A stretch of DNA of 64,000 bases from Kineosporia sp. A_224 (GCF_002198655.1 NZ_MWLN01000107.1:48589-112588); one strand, 5' to 3'. Counted from the first letter of the stretch, positions 41,324 through 51,726 are shown. Made by a program: numbers and translations. The notes: generated by a model not told the origin, from the letters alone.

Positions 41324-41591
41324 GGACGACGGTCCCACCGGCCCGCGCTGCGGCGCGACGGAGAGGCTCGTTCGGGACGTCCTGCTCGTGGAGGGTCCCC
41401 ATGAGCGCGTCGAAGACGTCCGCTCTGATACGTGTCACGGCAAGGTGCTCCTCGAGAACACGCTCCAGGTACTCCTCCAGTGCCGACCGCACCAGATCGC
41501 TGGCGGGCCGCTCGACGAGCGCTGCCACATGGGCCAGCCGCTCCTTGGTGTGCGCGCTGACCCGCACCTCCAGCCGAGCGTCCGCCGCCAT
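41316..41591 (-). CDS. DUF1778 / RHH antitoxin (TacA-like)
   Basis: A 91-residue protein. The N-terminal ribbon-helix-helix (LEVRVSAHTKERLAHVAALV, then ERPASDLVRSALEEYLERVL) binds DNA; the C-terminal tail would cover the toxin. First gene of the pair, ATG 41591 after GAGGGGAGCG. A CGTACG dyad lies 17-34 bp upstream. DUF1778 antitoxins repress their own operon together with the toxin. Confidence 0.85.
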   Translation of the reverse strand: MAADARLEVRVSAHTKERLAHVAALVERPASDLVRSALEEYLERVLEEHLAVTRIRADVFDALMGTLHEQDVPNEPLRRAAARAGGTVVRD

Positions 41592-41607
41592 CGCTCCCCC
41601 TCGTCGT

Positions 41608-41625
41608 CGTACGTACAAACGTACG
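41608..41625 (-). promoter_or_regulatory. CGTACG dyad upstream of the antitoxin
   Basis: Two CGTACG palindromes (41608-41613, 41620-41625) spaced by six bases, just before the antitoxin ribosome-binding site: a likely RHH operator. Confidence 0.5.
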
Positions 41626-41715
41626 GCATCCGGGGCGGTCGGGGCCAGCCGCTTGCCGAGCAGGCACTGCAGCGCCGGCGACGGCCGGTTCCGACCACCG
41701 TCACAACGGCCACAC

Positions 41716-41756
41716 ACTGAAGACTCCCGCTCCGTGGAGCGACGGAAGTCTTCAGT
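41716..41756 (-). terminator. Hairpin at the end of the metG-DUF4287 transcript
   Basis: Outer 10-bp arms ACTGAAGACT / AGTCTTCAGT enclose an inner CGCTCC-GT-GGAGCG stem. It overlaps the stop of the DUF4287 gene (41752). No clear T-run. The outer stem is AT-richer than its surroundings. Confidence 0.55.
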
Positions 41757-41982
41757 CAGAGGACGACGCCCGCTCCGCGAGCGTGTGCGCGACGATCGCG
41801 TTGGCGTGCCCGTGACCGAGGCCGTGCTCGTTCTTGAGGAACGCGACGAGGTCCATGTGCCTGGCCGGGAGCCGCTCGACGACGAGCGCCTTCCAGTGCG
41901 CAACCGGCTTGCCGTACTTCTTCTCGATCGAGGGGAAGTACGAGGCCGGGCCCTGGACCTTCGGCGCGGGACCGTCGCTCAC
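41752..41982 (-). CDS. DUF4287-like small protein
   Basis: A 76-residue protein ([27 protein letters not shown], then [20 protein letters not shown] and AIVAH) matching DUF4287, whose members have no firm function. GTG 41982 overlaps the metG stop (GTGA), so it is translated with methionyl-tRNA synthetase. Confidence 0.8.
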   Translation of the reverse strand: MSDGPAPKVQGPASYFPSIEKKYGKPVAHWKALVVERLPARHMDLVAFLKNEHGLGHGHANAIVAHTLAERASSSD

Positions 41983-43781
41983 GCGCCTGCCTTCTCCTCG
42001 AGCCGGGCGATCTCCTCGGCGACCACGGAGTCGTCGAGCTTGGTGAAGACCGGGACCGGGGCCGGCACCGGGGTGCCGGGCACGATCGGGACGGGCTTCC
42101 ACTCGGCGAGGGTCTTGCCGCGGGTGTAGTCCCCCATGAGGACGGGGTAGCCGGGCCCGCCGTCGAGGTCCTCGACCTCGCGGATCTGCGGCATCGGCGA
42201 GACGGTGCCGACGCCGCCGAACGCCTCGTGGACGGCCTGGGCGCTGTGCGGGAGGAACGGCGAGAGCATCGTCCGGCAGTCCGAGATCGCCTGTGCCGCG
42301 ACGTGCAGCACGGTCTTCATCCGCTCCGGGTCCTCGGTCTTCAGCTTCCACGGCGCCTGGTCGGACAGGTACTTGTTCGCCTCGGAGACCACCCGCATCG
42401 CCTCGGCGACCGCCTGCTTCTGGCGGTGCGTGCCGAGCAGGTCGCCGACGCTCGTGAACCCGGCCTCCGTCGTGGCGAGCAGCGCGTGGTCGGCCTCGGC
42501 GAGGACGCCGCGCTCGGGGATCGCGCCGAGGTTCTTGTGGATCATCGACGCCGTCCGGTTGACGAGGTTGCCCCAGCCGGCGACGAGCTCGTCGTTCGTG
42601 CGGCGGACGAACTCGGTCCACGTGAAGTCGGTGTCCTGGGTCTCCGGGCCCGCGGTGGCGATGAAGTAGCGCAGGGCGTCCGGCTGGTACCGGGCGAGCA
42701 TGTCGCGCACGTAGATGACGACGCCGCGCGAGGAGGAGAACTGCTTGCCCTCCATCGTGAGGAACTCGCTGCTGACGACCTCGGTCGGCAGGTTGAGCTC
42801 ACCGAGGACGCCGGGACTGCCGCCCTTGTTCCCCTTGCCGTTGTAGGCGAGGAGCTCGGCGGGCCAGATCTGGCTGTGGAAGGTGATGTTGTCCTTGCCC
42901 ATGAAGTAGTACGACCGGGCGTCGGGGTCGTTCCACCACAGCCGCCAGGCGTCGTCGTCCCCGGTCCGGCGGGCCCATTCGACCGACGCCGACAGGTAGC
43001 CGATGACGGCGTCGAACCACACGTAGAGCCGCTTGGCGGCGTTGTCCTCCCAGCCGGGCAGCGGGACCGGGATGCCCCAGTCGATGTCGCGGGTCATCGC
43101 CCGCGGCCGGACGTCGTCCAGCAGGTTCAGGGAGAACTTCAGGACGTTGGGCCGCCAGTCGCTGCGGGTCTGCAGCCAGGCGCCGAGGGTCTCCGACAGC
43201 GCCGGCAGGTCGAGGAAGAAGTGCTCGGTCTCGACGAACTTCGGGGTCTCGCCGTTGATCCGGCTGCGGGGGTTCTTCAGCTCCGCGGCGTCGAGCTGGT
43301 TGCCGCAGTTGTCGCACTGGTCGCCGCGGGCACCGTCGTAGCCGCAGATCGGGCACGTGCCCTCGATGTAGCGGTCCGGCAGCGTGCGGCCCGTCGACGG
43401 CGAGATCGCGCCCGTCGTCGTCTTCTCGATCATGTAGCCGTTCTTGTGGACGACGCGGAACAGCTCCTGCGCGACCGCGTAGTGGTTGCGGGTCGTCGTC
43501 CGGGTGAAGAGGTCGTACGCCAGGCCCAGGCCCTGCAGGTCCTCGACGATGACGCGGTTGTAGCGGTCGGCGAGCGCCTTGGGGGTCAGCCCCTCCTGCT
43601 CGGCCTGGACGAGGATCGGGGTGCCGTGCTCGTCGGTGCCGGAGACCATGAGGACGTCGTGCCCGGCCATGCGCATGTAGCGGCTGAAGACGTCGGAGGG
43701 GACGCCGAAGCCGGCGACGTGGCCGATGTGGCGGGGGCCGTTGGCGTACGGCCAGGCGACCGCCGAGAGCACATGCGTCAT
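41979..43781 (-). CDS. metG: Methionyl-tRNA synthetase
   Basis: A 600-residue class I synthetase that charges tRNA-Met. HIGH motif in [11 protein letters not shown] (about 12-22), a zinc-binding insertion CPICG...CDNCG (about 142-161), and the KMSKS equivalent in KQFSSSRG (about 350-357), followed by the anticodon-binding helical domain. No C-terminal EMAP dimerisation domain, so it is the short form with an active-site-proximal zinc knuckle. ATG 43781. First gene of a two-gene unit with the DUF4287 gene. Confidence 0.97.
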   Translation of the reverse strand: MTHVLSAVAWPYANGPRHIGHVAGFGVPSDVFSRYMRMAGHDVLMVSGTDEHGTPILVQAEQEGLTPKALADRYNRVIVEDLQGLGLAYDLFTRTTTRNHYAVAQELFRVVHKNGYMIEKTTTGAISPSTGRTLPDRYIEGTCPICGYDGARGDQCDNCGNQLDAAELKNPRSRINGETPKFVETEHFFLDLPALSETLGAWLQTRSDWRPNVLKFSLNLLDDVRPRAMTRDIDWGIPVPLPGWEDNAAKRLYVWFDAVIGYLSASVEWARRTGDDDAWRLWWNDPDARSYYFMGKDNITFHSQIWPAELLAYNGKGNKGGSPGVLGELNLPTEVVSSEFLTMEGKQFSSSRGVVIYVRDMLARYQPDALRYFIATAGPETQDTDFTWTEFVRRTNDELVAGWGNLVNRTASMIHKNLGAIPERGVLAEADHALLATTEAGFTSVGDLLGTHRQKQAVAEAMRVVSEANKYLSDQAPWKLKTEDPERMKTVLHVAAQAISDCRTMLSPFLPHSAQAVHEAFGGVGTVSPMPQIREVEDLDGGPGYPVLMGDYTRGKTLAEWKPVPIVPGTPVPAPVPVFTKLDDSVVAEEIARLEEKAGA

Positions 43782-44171
43782 GGCCCGATCCTATTGAGGG
43801 CCGGACCGCCCCGCGGGCAGCCCCGCCCGCGGCACCCCGCCTCACGACGCCGCGACGACCGGAGGTCACCGTAGGTCACTGATAGGCCCAAGGATCGACG
43901 GAAAGCCGCCTTGCGAACACGTAAGGTGACGGTATTTCGTGGCGTTCTGTCTGCTCTGCACCGTGTGTCCCGGCGCTGGAGATTACATCTTCACGTGGCG
44001 CCCAGATCGGCTGTCATGTACGGCCACGACCGTCAGACGTCGAGGCACCATGGTCACGGGACAAGGGGACAGTCCGCACACCAAGCCTTCGGGCACCGGT
44101 CGGGCACCGGGCGGACGGCGGGACGCAGCGGCGGGGACACCGCTGGGGCCCGCGGATGGATGGGGCACATC
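43782..44171. other. Divergent intergenic between metG and the response regulator
   Basis: 390 bp, somewhat AT-richer near 43880-44010. No gene or clear operator seen; the promoters of metG and of the two-component operon should lie here. No GGGACC-type box was found in it. Confidence 0.4.
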
Positions 44172-44912
44172 ATGGACGTGACACGTTACTCGCAGCACCT
44201 GCCGAGCCAGGCCGCGGACCGGTCGGCGACGACCCCTGCGGGCACCGCCGACAACGGGCTCGAGGACGCGCCGCTGCGCGTCGCCATCGTCGACGACCAC
44301 CGGACGATGGCGGACCTGCTCGCCTTCGCGCTCGCCGCCGAGACCGGCTTCGTCTTCGTCGGGCACGCCCCGACCGTGAGCACGGGCCTCGACCTCGTCG
44401 GCCGGATCCTGCCGGACGTCGTCCTCCTCGACCTCAACCTGCCCGACGGCAACGGGATGTGGCTGGCGCGGGAGATCTCGACGCTCTACCCGTCCGTCCG
44501 GATCGTCATCCTCACCGCGGAGACCGACCCGAGCCTCGTGAGCCGGGCCGCCGAGGCCGGTGCCTGCGGCTACGTCGCCAAGACCGGCGGCCTCGCCGAG
44601 GTGCTCGAGGCGCTGCGCAGCGCCCGCAAGGGCTCGATGGTCGTCGACAACCGGCTCATCGCCGCGCTCGGCCGCCCGCGGTCCACGACGACGGCCGCCG
44701 CTCCCTCGCTCACCTCGCGGGAGATCGACGTCCTCCAGGAGCTCGCCGCCGGCCGCGACGTCACCGCCGCGGCCCGCCGGCTCGGCATCAGCCCGCACAC
44801 CGCGCGCGGCTACGTGAAGACGATCCTCACCAAGCTGGACTGCCACTCCCAGCTCGAGGCCGTCGTCACCGCGGCCCGGCTCGGGCTGCTCCGCCTGCAC
44901 CAGGCGTCCTGA
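44172..44912 (+). CDS. LuxR/NarL-family response regulator
   Basis: A 246-residue regulator. After a 30-residue leader the receiver domain starts (LRVAIVDDHRTMADLLAFAL, about 35-54) with the phospho-acceptor in VVLLDLNLPDGNGMW and switch residues in ILTAETD and YVAKTGG. The last 65 residues are a LuxR HTH (LTSREIDVLQELAAGRDVTA, ARRLGISPHTARGYVKTIL). ATG 44172; an in-frame ATG at 44160 is also possible. Pairs with the kinase 35 bp downstream. NarL/DevR-type regulators bind GGGAC-type dyads like those before the nearby secreted-protein genes. Confidence 0.88.
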   Translation: MDVTRYSQHLPSQAADRSATTPAGTADNGLEDAPLRVAIVDDHRTMADLLAFALAAETGFVFVGHAPTVSTGLDLVGRILPDVVLLDLNLPDGNGMWLAREISTLYPSVRIVILTAETDPSLVSRAAEAGACGYVAKTGGLAEVLEALRSARKGSMVVDNRLIAALGRPRSTTTAAAPSLTSREIDVLQELAAGRDVTAAARRLGISPHTARGYVKTILTKLDCHSQLEAVVTAARLGLLRLHQAS

Positions 44913-44947
44913 CCGACGCCCCGCACGACGTCCACCGAGTCCACCGG

Positions 44948-46387
44948 ATGGCCATGCTCGCGCGCGGGCCGCGTCCGCGTGCCCTCGACGACCCGCTGTA
45001 CGTGCCGAGGTCGCCGCTGTCCGCGGAGGAGGAGACCGCCCGCTCCGAGGCCCGCAGGATCGTGCGGCGCGCCCTGGTCAGCTACGCGGTCGCGAGCCTC
45101 GGCGCGCTGCTCCTCGTCGGGGTCGGGGCGTCGGTCGTCGCGGAGTCCGTGGCCCGGGACGGTGCCGTCCACGACGCCGGCTTCTACACGCAGAAGTTCG
45201 CCCAGCTGACCGTCGCCCCGCTCGTCACGAAGGACCTCGCGGCCGGCGACCCGCAGGCGATCGCCCGGCTCGACGAGCTCGTCAAGCGGCAGATGGCCGA
45301 GCACGAGGTGCTGCGGGTCAAGGTCTGGTCCGCGGACGCGAGGGTGCTGTACTCCGACGAGCCGCGCCTCATCGGCCGTACCTACGAGATCGAGCCGGAC
45401 GACCGCGAGGTGCTCGAGACCCTCGGGCTCGACGCGCACGTCTCCCCGAGCACCAAGCCGGAGAACGAGTTCGAGTCCGGGTTCGGCGAGACCCTCGAGG
45501 TGTACGCGGGGGTCCGTGCGGCGGACGGCGAGCCGGTGCTCGTCGAGGCCTACCTGCCCGTCGACCGGCTCGACGCCCTGCGGGAGAACCTGCGCAGCCA
45601 GATCACCCCGCTCGTCGTGCTCTCGCTGCTCGCCCTCGAGCTGCTGCTCCTGCCACTGGCCGTCGTCCTCGCCCGCCGGATCGCCCGCGGGCACGAGGAG
45701 CGGGCGACGCTGTCCCGGCTCGCCGCGCACGCCGCGGAGTCCGAGCGGCACTCGATCGCCGCCGAGCTGCACGACGGCGTCATCCAGGACCTCGTCGCCG
45801 TCGGGTTCGGCCTTGGCACCGTCCGGGCCGTCGCCGACCGCGAGGGCCAGGCGGACATCGGTGCGGCGGCCCAGCAGCTCAACGACATCGTCCGCGAGGA
45901 CGTCCGGGTGCTGCGCGGCCTCATCGGCTCGCTCGCCGTGGGCGACCTCGCCGCGACCCCGCTGGCCGGGGTCGTCACCCAGGCGGCCCTGGAGGCCGAG
46001 CAGGCGGGCCTGGTCGTCGAGCGCGACGTCGTCGACGTCGCGCCGCACAGCCGGGACGTCCACACGGCGCTGAGCCTGGTCGCCCGCGAGGCGATCCGGA
46101 ACGCCGTCCGGCACGCGTCCGCGACGCGGCTCGTCGTCCGGCTCGCCCGGCAGGACGACCACATCGTCCTCGAGGTCACCGACGACGGCCGCGGGTTCGA
46201 CCCGGCCGGTACGACGACCGCGGCCGACGGGCACCTCGGCCTGACCCTCTACGCGCGGGCGGCCCGCGCCGCCGGCGGCGGCTACACGCTGCGGACAGCG
46301 CCCGGCACAGGCACGACCCTCGTCGTCCGGGTGCCGACGGACGGCGTCCCGCAGCGGCCCTGGCGGCGGCCCGCCCGCAAGCGCTGA
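44948..46387 (+). CDS. NarL-type sensor histidine kinase
   Basis: A 479-residue membrane kinase. Two membrane helices (about 44-65 and about 220-240) bracket an extracytoplasmic sensor. The phospho-acceptor site is ERHSIAAELHDGVIQDLVAV (His in ELHDGVIQDL, HisKA_3). The HATPase region shows AREAIRNAVRHA (N box) and VTDDGRGFDP (G1), ending in GTTLVVRVP. Cognate of the response regulator upstream. Signal unknown. ATG 44948; a second ATG six bases on is possible. Confidence 0.9.
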   Translation: MAMLARGPRPRALDDPLYVPRSPLSAEEETARSEARRIVRRALVSYAVASLGALLLVGVGASVVAESVARDGAVHDAGFYTQKFAQLTVAPLVTKDLAAGDPQAIARLDELVKRQMAEHEVLRVKVWSADARVLYSDEPRLIGRTYEIEPDDREVLETLGLDAHVSPSTKPENEFESGFGETLEVYAGVRAADGEPVLVEAYLPVDRLDALRENLRSQITPLVVLSLLALELLLLPLAVVLARRIARGHEERATLSRLAAHAAESERHSIAAELHDGVIQDLVAVGFGLGTVRAVADREGQADIGAAAQQLNDIVREDVRVLRGLIGSLAVGDLAATPLAGVVTQAALEAEQAGLVVERDVVDVAPHSRDVHTALSLVAREAIRNAVRHASATRLVVRLARQDDHIVLEVTDDGRGFDPAGTTTAADGHLGLTLYARAARAAGGGYTLRTAPGTGTTLVVRVPTDGVPQRPWRRPARKR

Positions 46388-46450
46388 CACCGCCCCGGGC
46401 GGTACCGCTCGACGGCGCCGCTCGAACAGCAAGCACCGTGGGAACGGCAA

Positions 46451-46480
46451 GACCCCCTGGCCGGGGCGGGCCAGGGGGTC
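46451..46480. terminator. Bidirectional hairpin between kinase and giant secreted gene
   Basis: Perfect 12-bp stem GACCCCCTGGCC / GGCCAGGGGGTC around GGGGCG, between two convergent genes. No T-run, as is common in actinobacteria. Confidence 0.75.
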
Positions 46481-46660
46481 TGCGCACCGTGGGTCTGCCG
46501 TCGGCGTAGGGCGAGCCGGCGGACGACCCGGTGCTCGGCCCGCGGGACCGGGTCCGGGTGGGGCGCCCGGACGCGGGCCGTGCTGCGGGCCGGGCGGCCG
46601 GCCGCTGGGCCAGGGGGTGCTCAGCGGCCGGCCGGTGTCACCGGTGGGGACGGGGCAGGG

Positions 46661-49600
46661 TCACTTGCCCGTACCGGTGAGGGTGACCACGTTCAGGCGG
46701 GGCAGGGAGGACGCTCCGCCGTCGATGGTCAGCGTGCCGTTGTAGGTCTGCACCGCGGTCGGGGTGAACGTGACGCTGATGCCGCACGTCTTCCCCGGGG
46801 CGACCGCCGTGCCGTTGAAGCAGGTGCTCGTCGCCGGGTTGACGACCACCCCGAAGGGCAGACCGCTGACGACCGTGGTGGCGGCGACGATCGTGCCGTT
46901 GGCCGTACCGGAGTTCTTCACCGAGAGGGTCGACGTCTTCGTCGTCCCTCGGTTCACGGTGCCGAACCCGACCGGGCTCGGCGACACGGACCACGTGGCG
47001 CCGGCACCGGTGCCGGTCAGCGAGACCACGGTGCTCCCGCCGACGGCGTTGTGGCTCAGGGTCAGCGCCCCGGTCCGCGCCCCGATCGCCGTGGGCACGA
47101 ACCGCACGGCGACCGTGCAGCTCGCCCCGGCGGCGACGGTGAACGGCGCGATGCCGCACGTCCCGCCCGTGACCGAGTAGTCGCTCGCACCGGAGGTCAC
47201 CGTGGTGGTGGCGACGTCGAGCGGCGACGTCCCGGTGTTGGTGATCGTCGTCGAGAGCGACGACGGGCCGGGTGCCGTCACGGTGCCGTAGGACAGGACG
47301 CCGGGCGTCACCGTGATGCTCGGCCTGGCCACCTCGTTGGCGAAACCGGTGAGGGAGACCGTCGCGGACGGGCCCGTGGCCGGCTTGAGGGCCAGGGTCG
47401 CGGCGAGCGGCCCGGTCCCGGTCGTCGGGCTGAACCGGACGACCACCGTGCAGGTCGCGTCCTGGGCGACGGCGGTACCGGTCGCGCAGGTACCGCCGGT
47501 GATCGCGAACTGGCTCGCGCCCGTGCCGGTGAGGCTCGGCGTGACCCCGGCCGTGTCCGCGCCGACGTTCGTCACGACGACGGTCTGCGTCGGGCTGGAC
47601 TGGCCCTGGTCGACGGCACCGAAGTCGAGCGCGAACGCGTCCGGCGCCAGCGGACCGGCGATCTTGCCGGCCACCTGCCACCGGTCGGTGCTCGCCAGGA
47701 CGGCGGTCGTCGGGTCCTGGATCTCGAACCCGTTGAACGCGCCCGTGGCACCCGGCTTGACGTAGGTACCGCCGATGACCTTCTGGAAGCTCGTCGCGTC
47801 GCCGAGGTAGCCGGCGGGCGGCGTCGCCGCGTTCGGGTCCCAGCGCAGGAAGCCCTCGATCGGCGTCGCCGCGTTGACGAAGACCGCCCCCGGGCTGGCG
47901 AGCGCGTCCCCGAAGGCGCACGGGGCGGCGCCGCAGCCGGTGTCCTGCGTCTGCGCGTTCGGCCGGACGGCGCCGTTCGCGTCGGTCGTGAAGGCGAACG
48001 TCCCGTACGGCGTCACCGCGGTGTACGGAGCATCCGGGCCGACGTTCGGGCACAGCCCGCTGGCGACCAGGCGCAACCGGGTGAAGGTCGTCTGGTCACC
48101 GGCCACCGGCCCGGCCGTCGTCGCGAACGAGCCCTCGAGGCCGGACACGAGGAACGCGCTGCCCGCCGGGTCGCCGGGGTTGCAGCCCGGGATCGAGAGG
48201 ATGTCGCTCGTCGCGAAGGCGTAGAAGAACTCGGCCGGGAAGTTGTCCGGGAGAGCCAGCGGCTGGTCGGGCTGCGGGACCCCGAGGAGCACGCAGTTGG
48301 ACGGGTCGAGGCACGGCTCGAGCCGCGTCCCGTTCGAGTCCTGGTAGAAGGTCGGGTAGCCGAACCTGCCGACGCTCGCGGACACCGACTTGGCACCGCC
48401 GAACCCGCTGCCGGTCAAGGCGATCGAGTGCTGCCCCGCCCCGACGTTGTCCGTGACGAACAGCGTGGCGTTCTGCGCCCCGCCGGCCGTCGGGGAGAAG
48501 ACGACGTCGACGGTGCAGCTCGCGTCCGGCACCACCGGGGCGGCGCAGGTGCTGTTCGTGAAGGCGTAGGAGCCGGGCGCCGCCCCACCGAGCGTGAACC
48601 CGCCGACCAGCAGGTTCGCGGTCCCGCCGGCGTTGGAGATGGTCACCGTCTCGGCGCTGCTGGAGCGACCGATGCCCAGCTGCCCGAACGTCAGCGACCT
48701 CGGGGCGAAGCTGATCGCCGCACCGGTCGGGTCGCTGCCGGTGCCCTCGAGCGGCACGACGAACGGGTTGTTGAGCCCGTTGTTCGTGAACGTCAGGGTC
48801 GCTGCCCGGACGCCCGTCGTGACCGGGGCGAAGGTGACGTCCACGGTGCACGTGTCACCGGGCGCCAGGGTCGTCGTCGCGGTGCAGGTGCCGCCGGCCA
48901 CCGCGAACTCCGCGGCGTCGACACCACCGACGGCGATGCCGGACAACGTCACCCGGCCGTCGGACCCGCCCGGGACGGCCACACCGGTGTTCGTCACCGT
49001 GAGCGTCTTGGCCGGGGAGACGCTGCCCACGGCCGTGGTGTCGAGGACGAGCTTGCCCGCGGCGCTGACGCCGCCGGTCGCCTCGAGCGGGCCCTGGAGC
49101 TTGCCCATGACGGAGAACTGCGAGGTCTGCAGGCCGGCGGCCGGCAGGCCGGGGCCGGTGATCTTGAAGTAGTTGGACGGGTTGACCCCGTCCTCCTTGA
49201 AGGGGGCGCCGACGACCTTGTGGAACGAGGCCGCGTCACCGATGTAGCCCGCCGGGGCGGCCGGCGCGACGGCCGGGTCCCAGCGGAGGAGCCCGCCGAG
49301 GACCGGGGAGCTGAGCGCCTCGGAGAAGTCGCACAGCGCCGGCGCGACCGGGGCGCACCCGATGTCGACCGTCGACGCGTTGCGCGCGATCCCGCCCTTG
49401 GCGTTCGACTGGATGACCGTGCGCCCGTACGGGCTCGTCACGGTGTAGTTCGTGTTGGGGCACAGGCCGCTCGTCACGAAGAACCGCTCGCGGCCGAACA
49501 CCATCTGCTCGGTGTCGACGGGGTCGCCGTTGACGAACGTGCCCTCGATGGCGCTGCGGTAGGCGGCCTTGCCGGGCGCCGTCCCTGCGCAGCCGGGGGT

Positions 49601-51394
49601 CGTGAGCTGGTCGGAGTCGGCGACCGTGTAGAAGAACTCACCCGGGAAGTTCAGCGCCTTGCCGGGAGCCGCGGGCAGGAAGCTCAGCGGCTGGCCCCGG
49701 GTGAAGGTCGCGTCCGGCAGCACGACGCAGTACGGGTCGTTCGGGTCGATGCACTGCGAGACCTTGACCCCGTTCTCGTCGCGGTACCAGGTCGGGAACT
49801 CGTCGACGGGGAGCTTGTCCGCCGCGACCGCGGCGACGCCGCCCGTCGCGTTGCCGGTCACGGTGACGCGGGTCGGCGTGGCCACGACGTTGCTCGCCAC
49901 GAGGACGGTCGCGGTGTGCGGGCCGGGCGCCGTGGGCACGAACATCACCGAGACCGAGCAGGAGGCGCCGGCGGCGACGGTGACACCGGTGCATGTCGTG
50001 GAGGCGACCCGGAACTGGTCCGCCTCGCTCCCCGGCGCGAGGTCGAAGTCCACCGAGGAGACCGCCAGCGGGGCGGTCCCCGAGTTGGTCACGGTGAACG
50101 GCAGGGTGGACGTCGTCTTGATCCGGACGTCACCGAAGGCGAGCGGGTTCGGCGTCGCCGTGACGACCGGCTGCGCGCCGGCCGTCGTGCCGGTGCCGAG
50201 CAGCGGGATGTTCAGCGGCGACCGCGACCCGCCGGTGAAGGCGACGTTGACGCTGTTCGCCGTGGACGGGCCGAGGAGCGTCGGCTGGAAGTTCACGCCG
50301 AACGTGCACGTCGCGTTGCGCACGAGCACCGCGCGGTTGCAGGCGTTCGTGCCGTTGAGCCGGAAGATGTTCGCCGGGCCGGCGATCGTCACGCCACCGT
50401 TGGGGATGGTCAGCGTCGCCTTGCCGAGGTTCGTCACGGTGACCGTGCGGGTGGTGCTGCGGACCCCGACGGCCTGGCCGCCGAAGTCGAGCGGGCTCGG
50501 GCTCGCCACGGTCTCGGCGAGCCGGCCGGCCACGGTGAACAGGTTCGTCGTCCCGGTCCAGACGCCACCGGCGCCGTCGGAGCCGGAGACGGTGAGGTTG
50601 TTCGCGCTGCCGGGGCCGTTCGCGCCGACGATGGCGTGCGGTGTGACGCCGTCACCGAGGTAGCCGGGCGGGGCCGCCGGGCCGACGGCCGGGTCCCACT
50701 TGAGGAAGCCCGCGGTGGTGCTGCCCATGACCGGCGAGCCGGTGGCGAGCGAGAAGTTGCACGGCACGAGCGTGGTCGGGACGCAGCCGACGTCGACGGT
50801 CGCGCCGGGGGTGTTCACCGGGATCGCGCCGGCCGCGTTGGCGGTGAGCGTCACCGTGCCGAACGGGTGCTGGAAGGTGTACGCCTGCCCCGCGCAGAGG
50901 CCGCTCGTCGCGCGGACCCGGACGCGGCCGAAGGTCATCTGGTCGCCGGCCTTCGGGGCACCGCCGATGAAGGCGCCCTCGATCGCCAGCGTGACGAACA
51001 CGCGGCCGGCGGGCGACGTGCCGCAGCCGGGGGTCGCGACGTTCGACGACTGCGCGTAGGCGTAGAAGAACTCGCTCGGGTAGTTCGTCGGGAAGCTCAG
51101 CGGCGCGGCCGGGTTGTAGTCCGGCTCCGCACCGGGCAGGACGCAGTTGGGGTCGTTGGCCTCGATGCAGGCCTCGACCCGGTTGCCGTTGTTGTCCTCG
51201 TACCAGGCGGGGAACCCGCTGCCGGGCAGGGTCTGGGTGGCCGGTGCCACCGCGGCCGCCTGCGCGGCCGGGGCGCCGACGGTGACGAGACCGAGGACTG
51301 CGAGGGGCACTGCCACTGCGGTGGCGACCATGCGACGCAGCCGGGTGGACCGGCGCGCACGCGCCGTCGCCGTTACTGCCGGGTTGTTGAACAC
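46661..51394 (-). CDS. Giant secreted repeat protein A (choice-of-anchor D type)
   Basis: A 1577-residue exported protein. Signal peptide about 1-45 (RRMVATAVAVPLAVLGLVTV..PAAQA). Three long modules start with FPAWYEDNNGNRVEAC, FPTWYRDENGVKVSQC and YPTFYQDSNGTRLEPC; each continues with EFFYA, GLCxN, YG, GCxP, FLxWDP and YxGD landmarks and conserved cysteines. Between and after them run about eight Ig-like choice-of-anchor D domains (xVxxVTVTNxG, ATCTFGVNFQPT types). It ends LTGTGK without LPXTG. Start GTG 51394, GGAGG five bases upstream. A surface or matrix protein is likely; ligand unknown. Confidence 0.8.
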   Translation of the reverse strand: MFNNPAVTATARARRSTRLRRMVATAVAVPLAVLGLVTVGAPAAQAAAVAPATQTLPGSGFPAWYEDNNGNRVEACIEANDPNCVLPGAEPDYNPAAPLSFPTNYPSEFFYAYAQSSNVATPGCGTSPAGRVFVTLAIEGAFIGGAPKAGDQMTFGRVRVRATSGLCAGQAYTFQHPFGTVTLTANAAGAIPVNTPGATVDVGCVPTTLVPCNFSLATGSPVMGSTTAGFLKWDPAVGPAAPPGYLGDGVTPHAIVGANGPGSANNLTVSGSDGAGGVWTGTTNLFTVAGRLAETVASPSPLDFGGQAVGVRSTTRTVTVTNLGKATLTIPNGGVTIAGPANIFRLNGTNACNRAVLVRNATCTFGVNFQPTLLGPSTANSVNVAFTGGSRSPLNIPLLGTGTTAGAQPVVTATPNPLAFGDVRIKTTSTLPFTVTNSGTAPLAVSSVDFDLAPGSEADQFRVASTTCTGVTVAAGASCSVSVMFVPTAPGPHTATVLVASNVVATPTRVTVTGNATGGVAAVAADKLPVDEFPTWYRDENGVKVSQCIDPNDPYCVVLPDATFTRGQPLSFLPAAPGKALNFPGEFFYTVADSDQLTTPGCAGTAPGKAAYRSAIEGTFVNGDPVDTEQMVFGRERFFVTSGLCPNTNYTVTSPYGRTVIQSNAKGGIARNASTVDIGCAPVAPALCDFSEALSSPVLGGLLRWDPAVAPAAPAGYIGDAASFHKVVGAPFKEDGVNPSNYFKITGPGLPAAGLQTSQFSVMGKLQGPLEATGGVSAAGKLVLDTTAVGSVSPAKTLTVTNTGVAVPGGSDGRVTLSGIAVGGVDAAEFAVAGGTCTATTTLAPGDTCTVDVTFAPVTTGVRAATLTFTNNGLNNPFVVPLEGTGSDPTGAAISFAPRSLTFGQLGIGRSSSAETVTISNAGGTANLLVGGFTLGGAAPGSYAFTNSTCAAPVVPDASCTVDVVFSPTAGGAQNATLFVTDNVGAGQHSIALTGSGFGGAKSVSASVGRFGYPTFYQDSNGTRLEPCLDPSNCVLLGVPQPDQPLALPDNFPAEFFYAFATSDILSIPGCNPGDPAGSAFLVSGLEGSFATTAGPVAGDQTTFTRLRLVASGLCPNVGPDAPYTAVTPYGTFAFTTDANGAVRPNAQTQDTGCGAAPCAFGDALASPGAVFVNAATPIEGFLRWDPNAATPPAGYLGDATSFQKVIGGTYVKPGATGAFNGFEIQDPTTAVLASTDRWQVAGKIAGPLAPDAFALDFGAVDQGQSSPTQTVVVTNVGADTAGVTPSLTGTGASQFAITGGTCATGTAVAQDATCTVVVRFSPTTGTGPLAATLALKPATGPSATVSLTGFANEVARPSITVTPGVLSYGTVTAPGPSSLSTTITNTGTSPLDVATTTVTSGASDYSVTGGTCGIAPFTVAAGASCTVAVRFVPTAIGARTGALTLSHNAVGGSTVVSLTGTGAGATWSVSPSPVGFGTVNRGTTKTSTLSVKNSGTANGTIVAATTVVSGLPFGVVVNPATSTCFNGTAVAPGKTCGISVTFTPTAVQTYNGTLTIDGGASSLPRLNVVTLTGTGK

Positions 51395-51564
51395 GGGCAC
51401 CTCCGCGGTGCTTTCTTCGCCCCACCGGACCGGCTGCTGCGCGGTCCGGGAACCGTCTCCACCGACCGAGCCCTTGGCGGTGGGACGCACTGTGCTGCCT
51501 CAGATCGACCACGCCTGACCGCCCCGCGGAGGGCGTGGTTTTCCACTGCACCGAACCTTCGTCC

Positions 51565-51590
51565 AGGGACCGAGGTCCTTGGCAGCCGCG
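51565..51590 (-). promoter_or_regulatory. GGGACC-GA-GGTCCT box upstream of giant gene A
   Basis: The dyad GGGACCGAGGTCCT (51566-51579) is followed by TGGCAGCCG, a combined motif also present before giant gene B. It lies about 170-185 bp before the start codon of gene A. 51395-51564 is the leader, with a CCGGACCG...CGGTCCGG dyad at 51425-51449. Confidence 0.5.
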
Positions 51591-51692
51591 CAGTGGTGGT
51601 GGCAGTGCCGAAAGTTGGGGGGTATGCATGATCGACGCAGCGTGATACAAGCCGCCGGTCGTCCCGCACGATCCCGCCCTGGTGAGGACGGC

Positions 51693-51726
51693 GAGACCCC
51701 CGGACCGGGGCAGGTCCGGGGGTCTC
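51693..51726. terminator. Hairpin after giant gene B
   Basis: Perfect 14-bp stem (51693-51706 with 51713-51726, core GACCCCCGGACC) around GGGGCA, 168 bp beyond the stop of giant gene B. It closely resembles the hairpin at 46451 that follows giant gene A, so gene and terminator were probably duplicated together. Confidence 0.7.

Noticed and set aside
51395..51590. c-di-GMP (GEMM) riboswitch in the giant-gene leaders
   Set aside because: GAAA tetraloop/receptor and the GGACGCAAAGCC-type core are absent; the shared motif is a short dyad only.
46580..51631. 1683-codon plus-strand ORF opposite giant gene A
   Set aside because: Pure GC-skew shadow: low-complexity Arg/Gly/Asp sequence, while the minus strand has a signal peptide and repeated domains.
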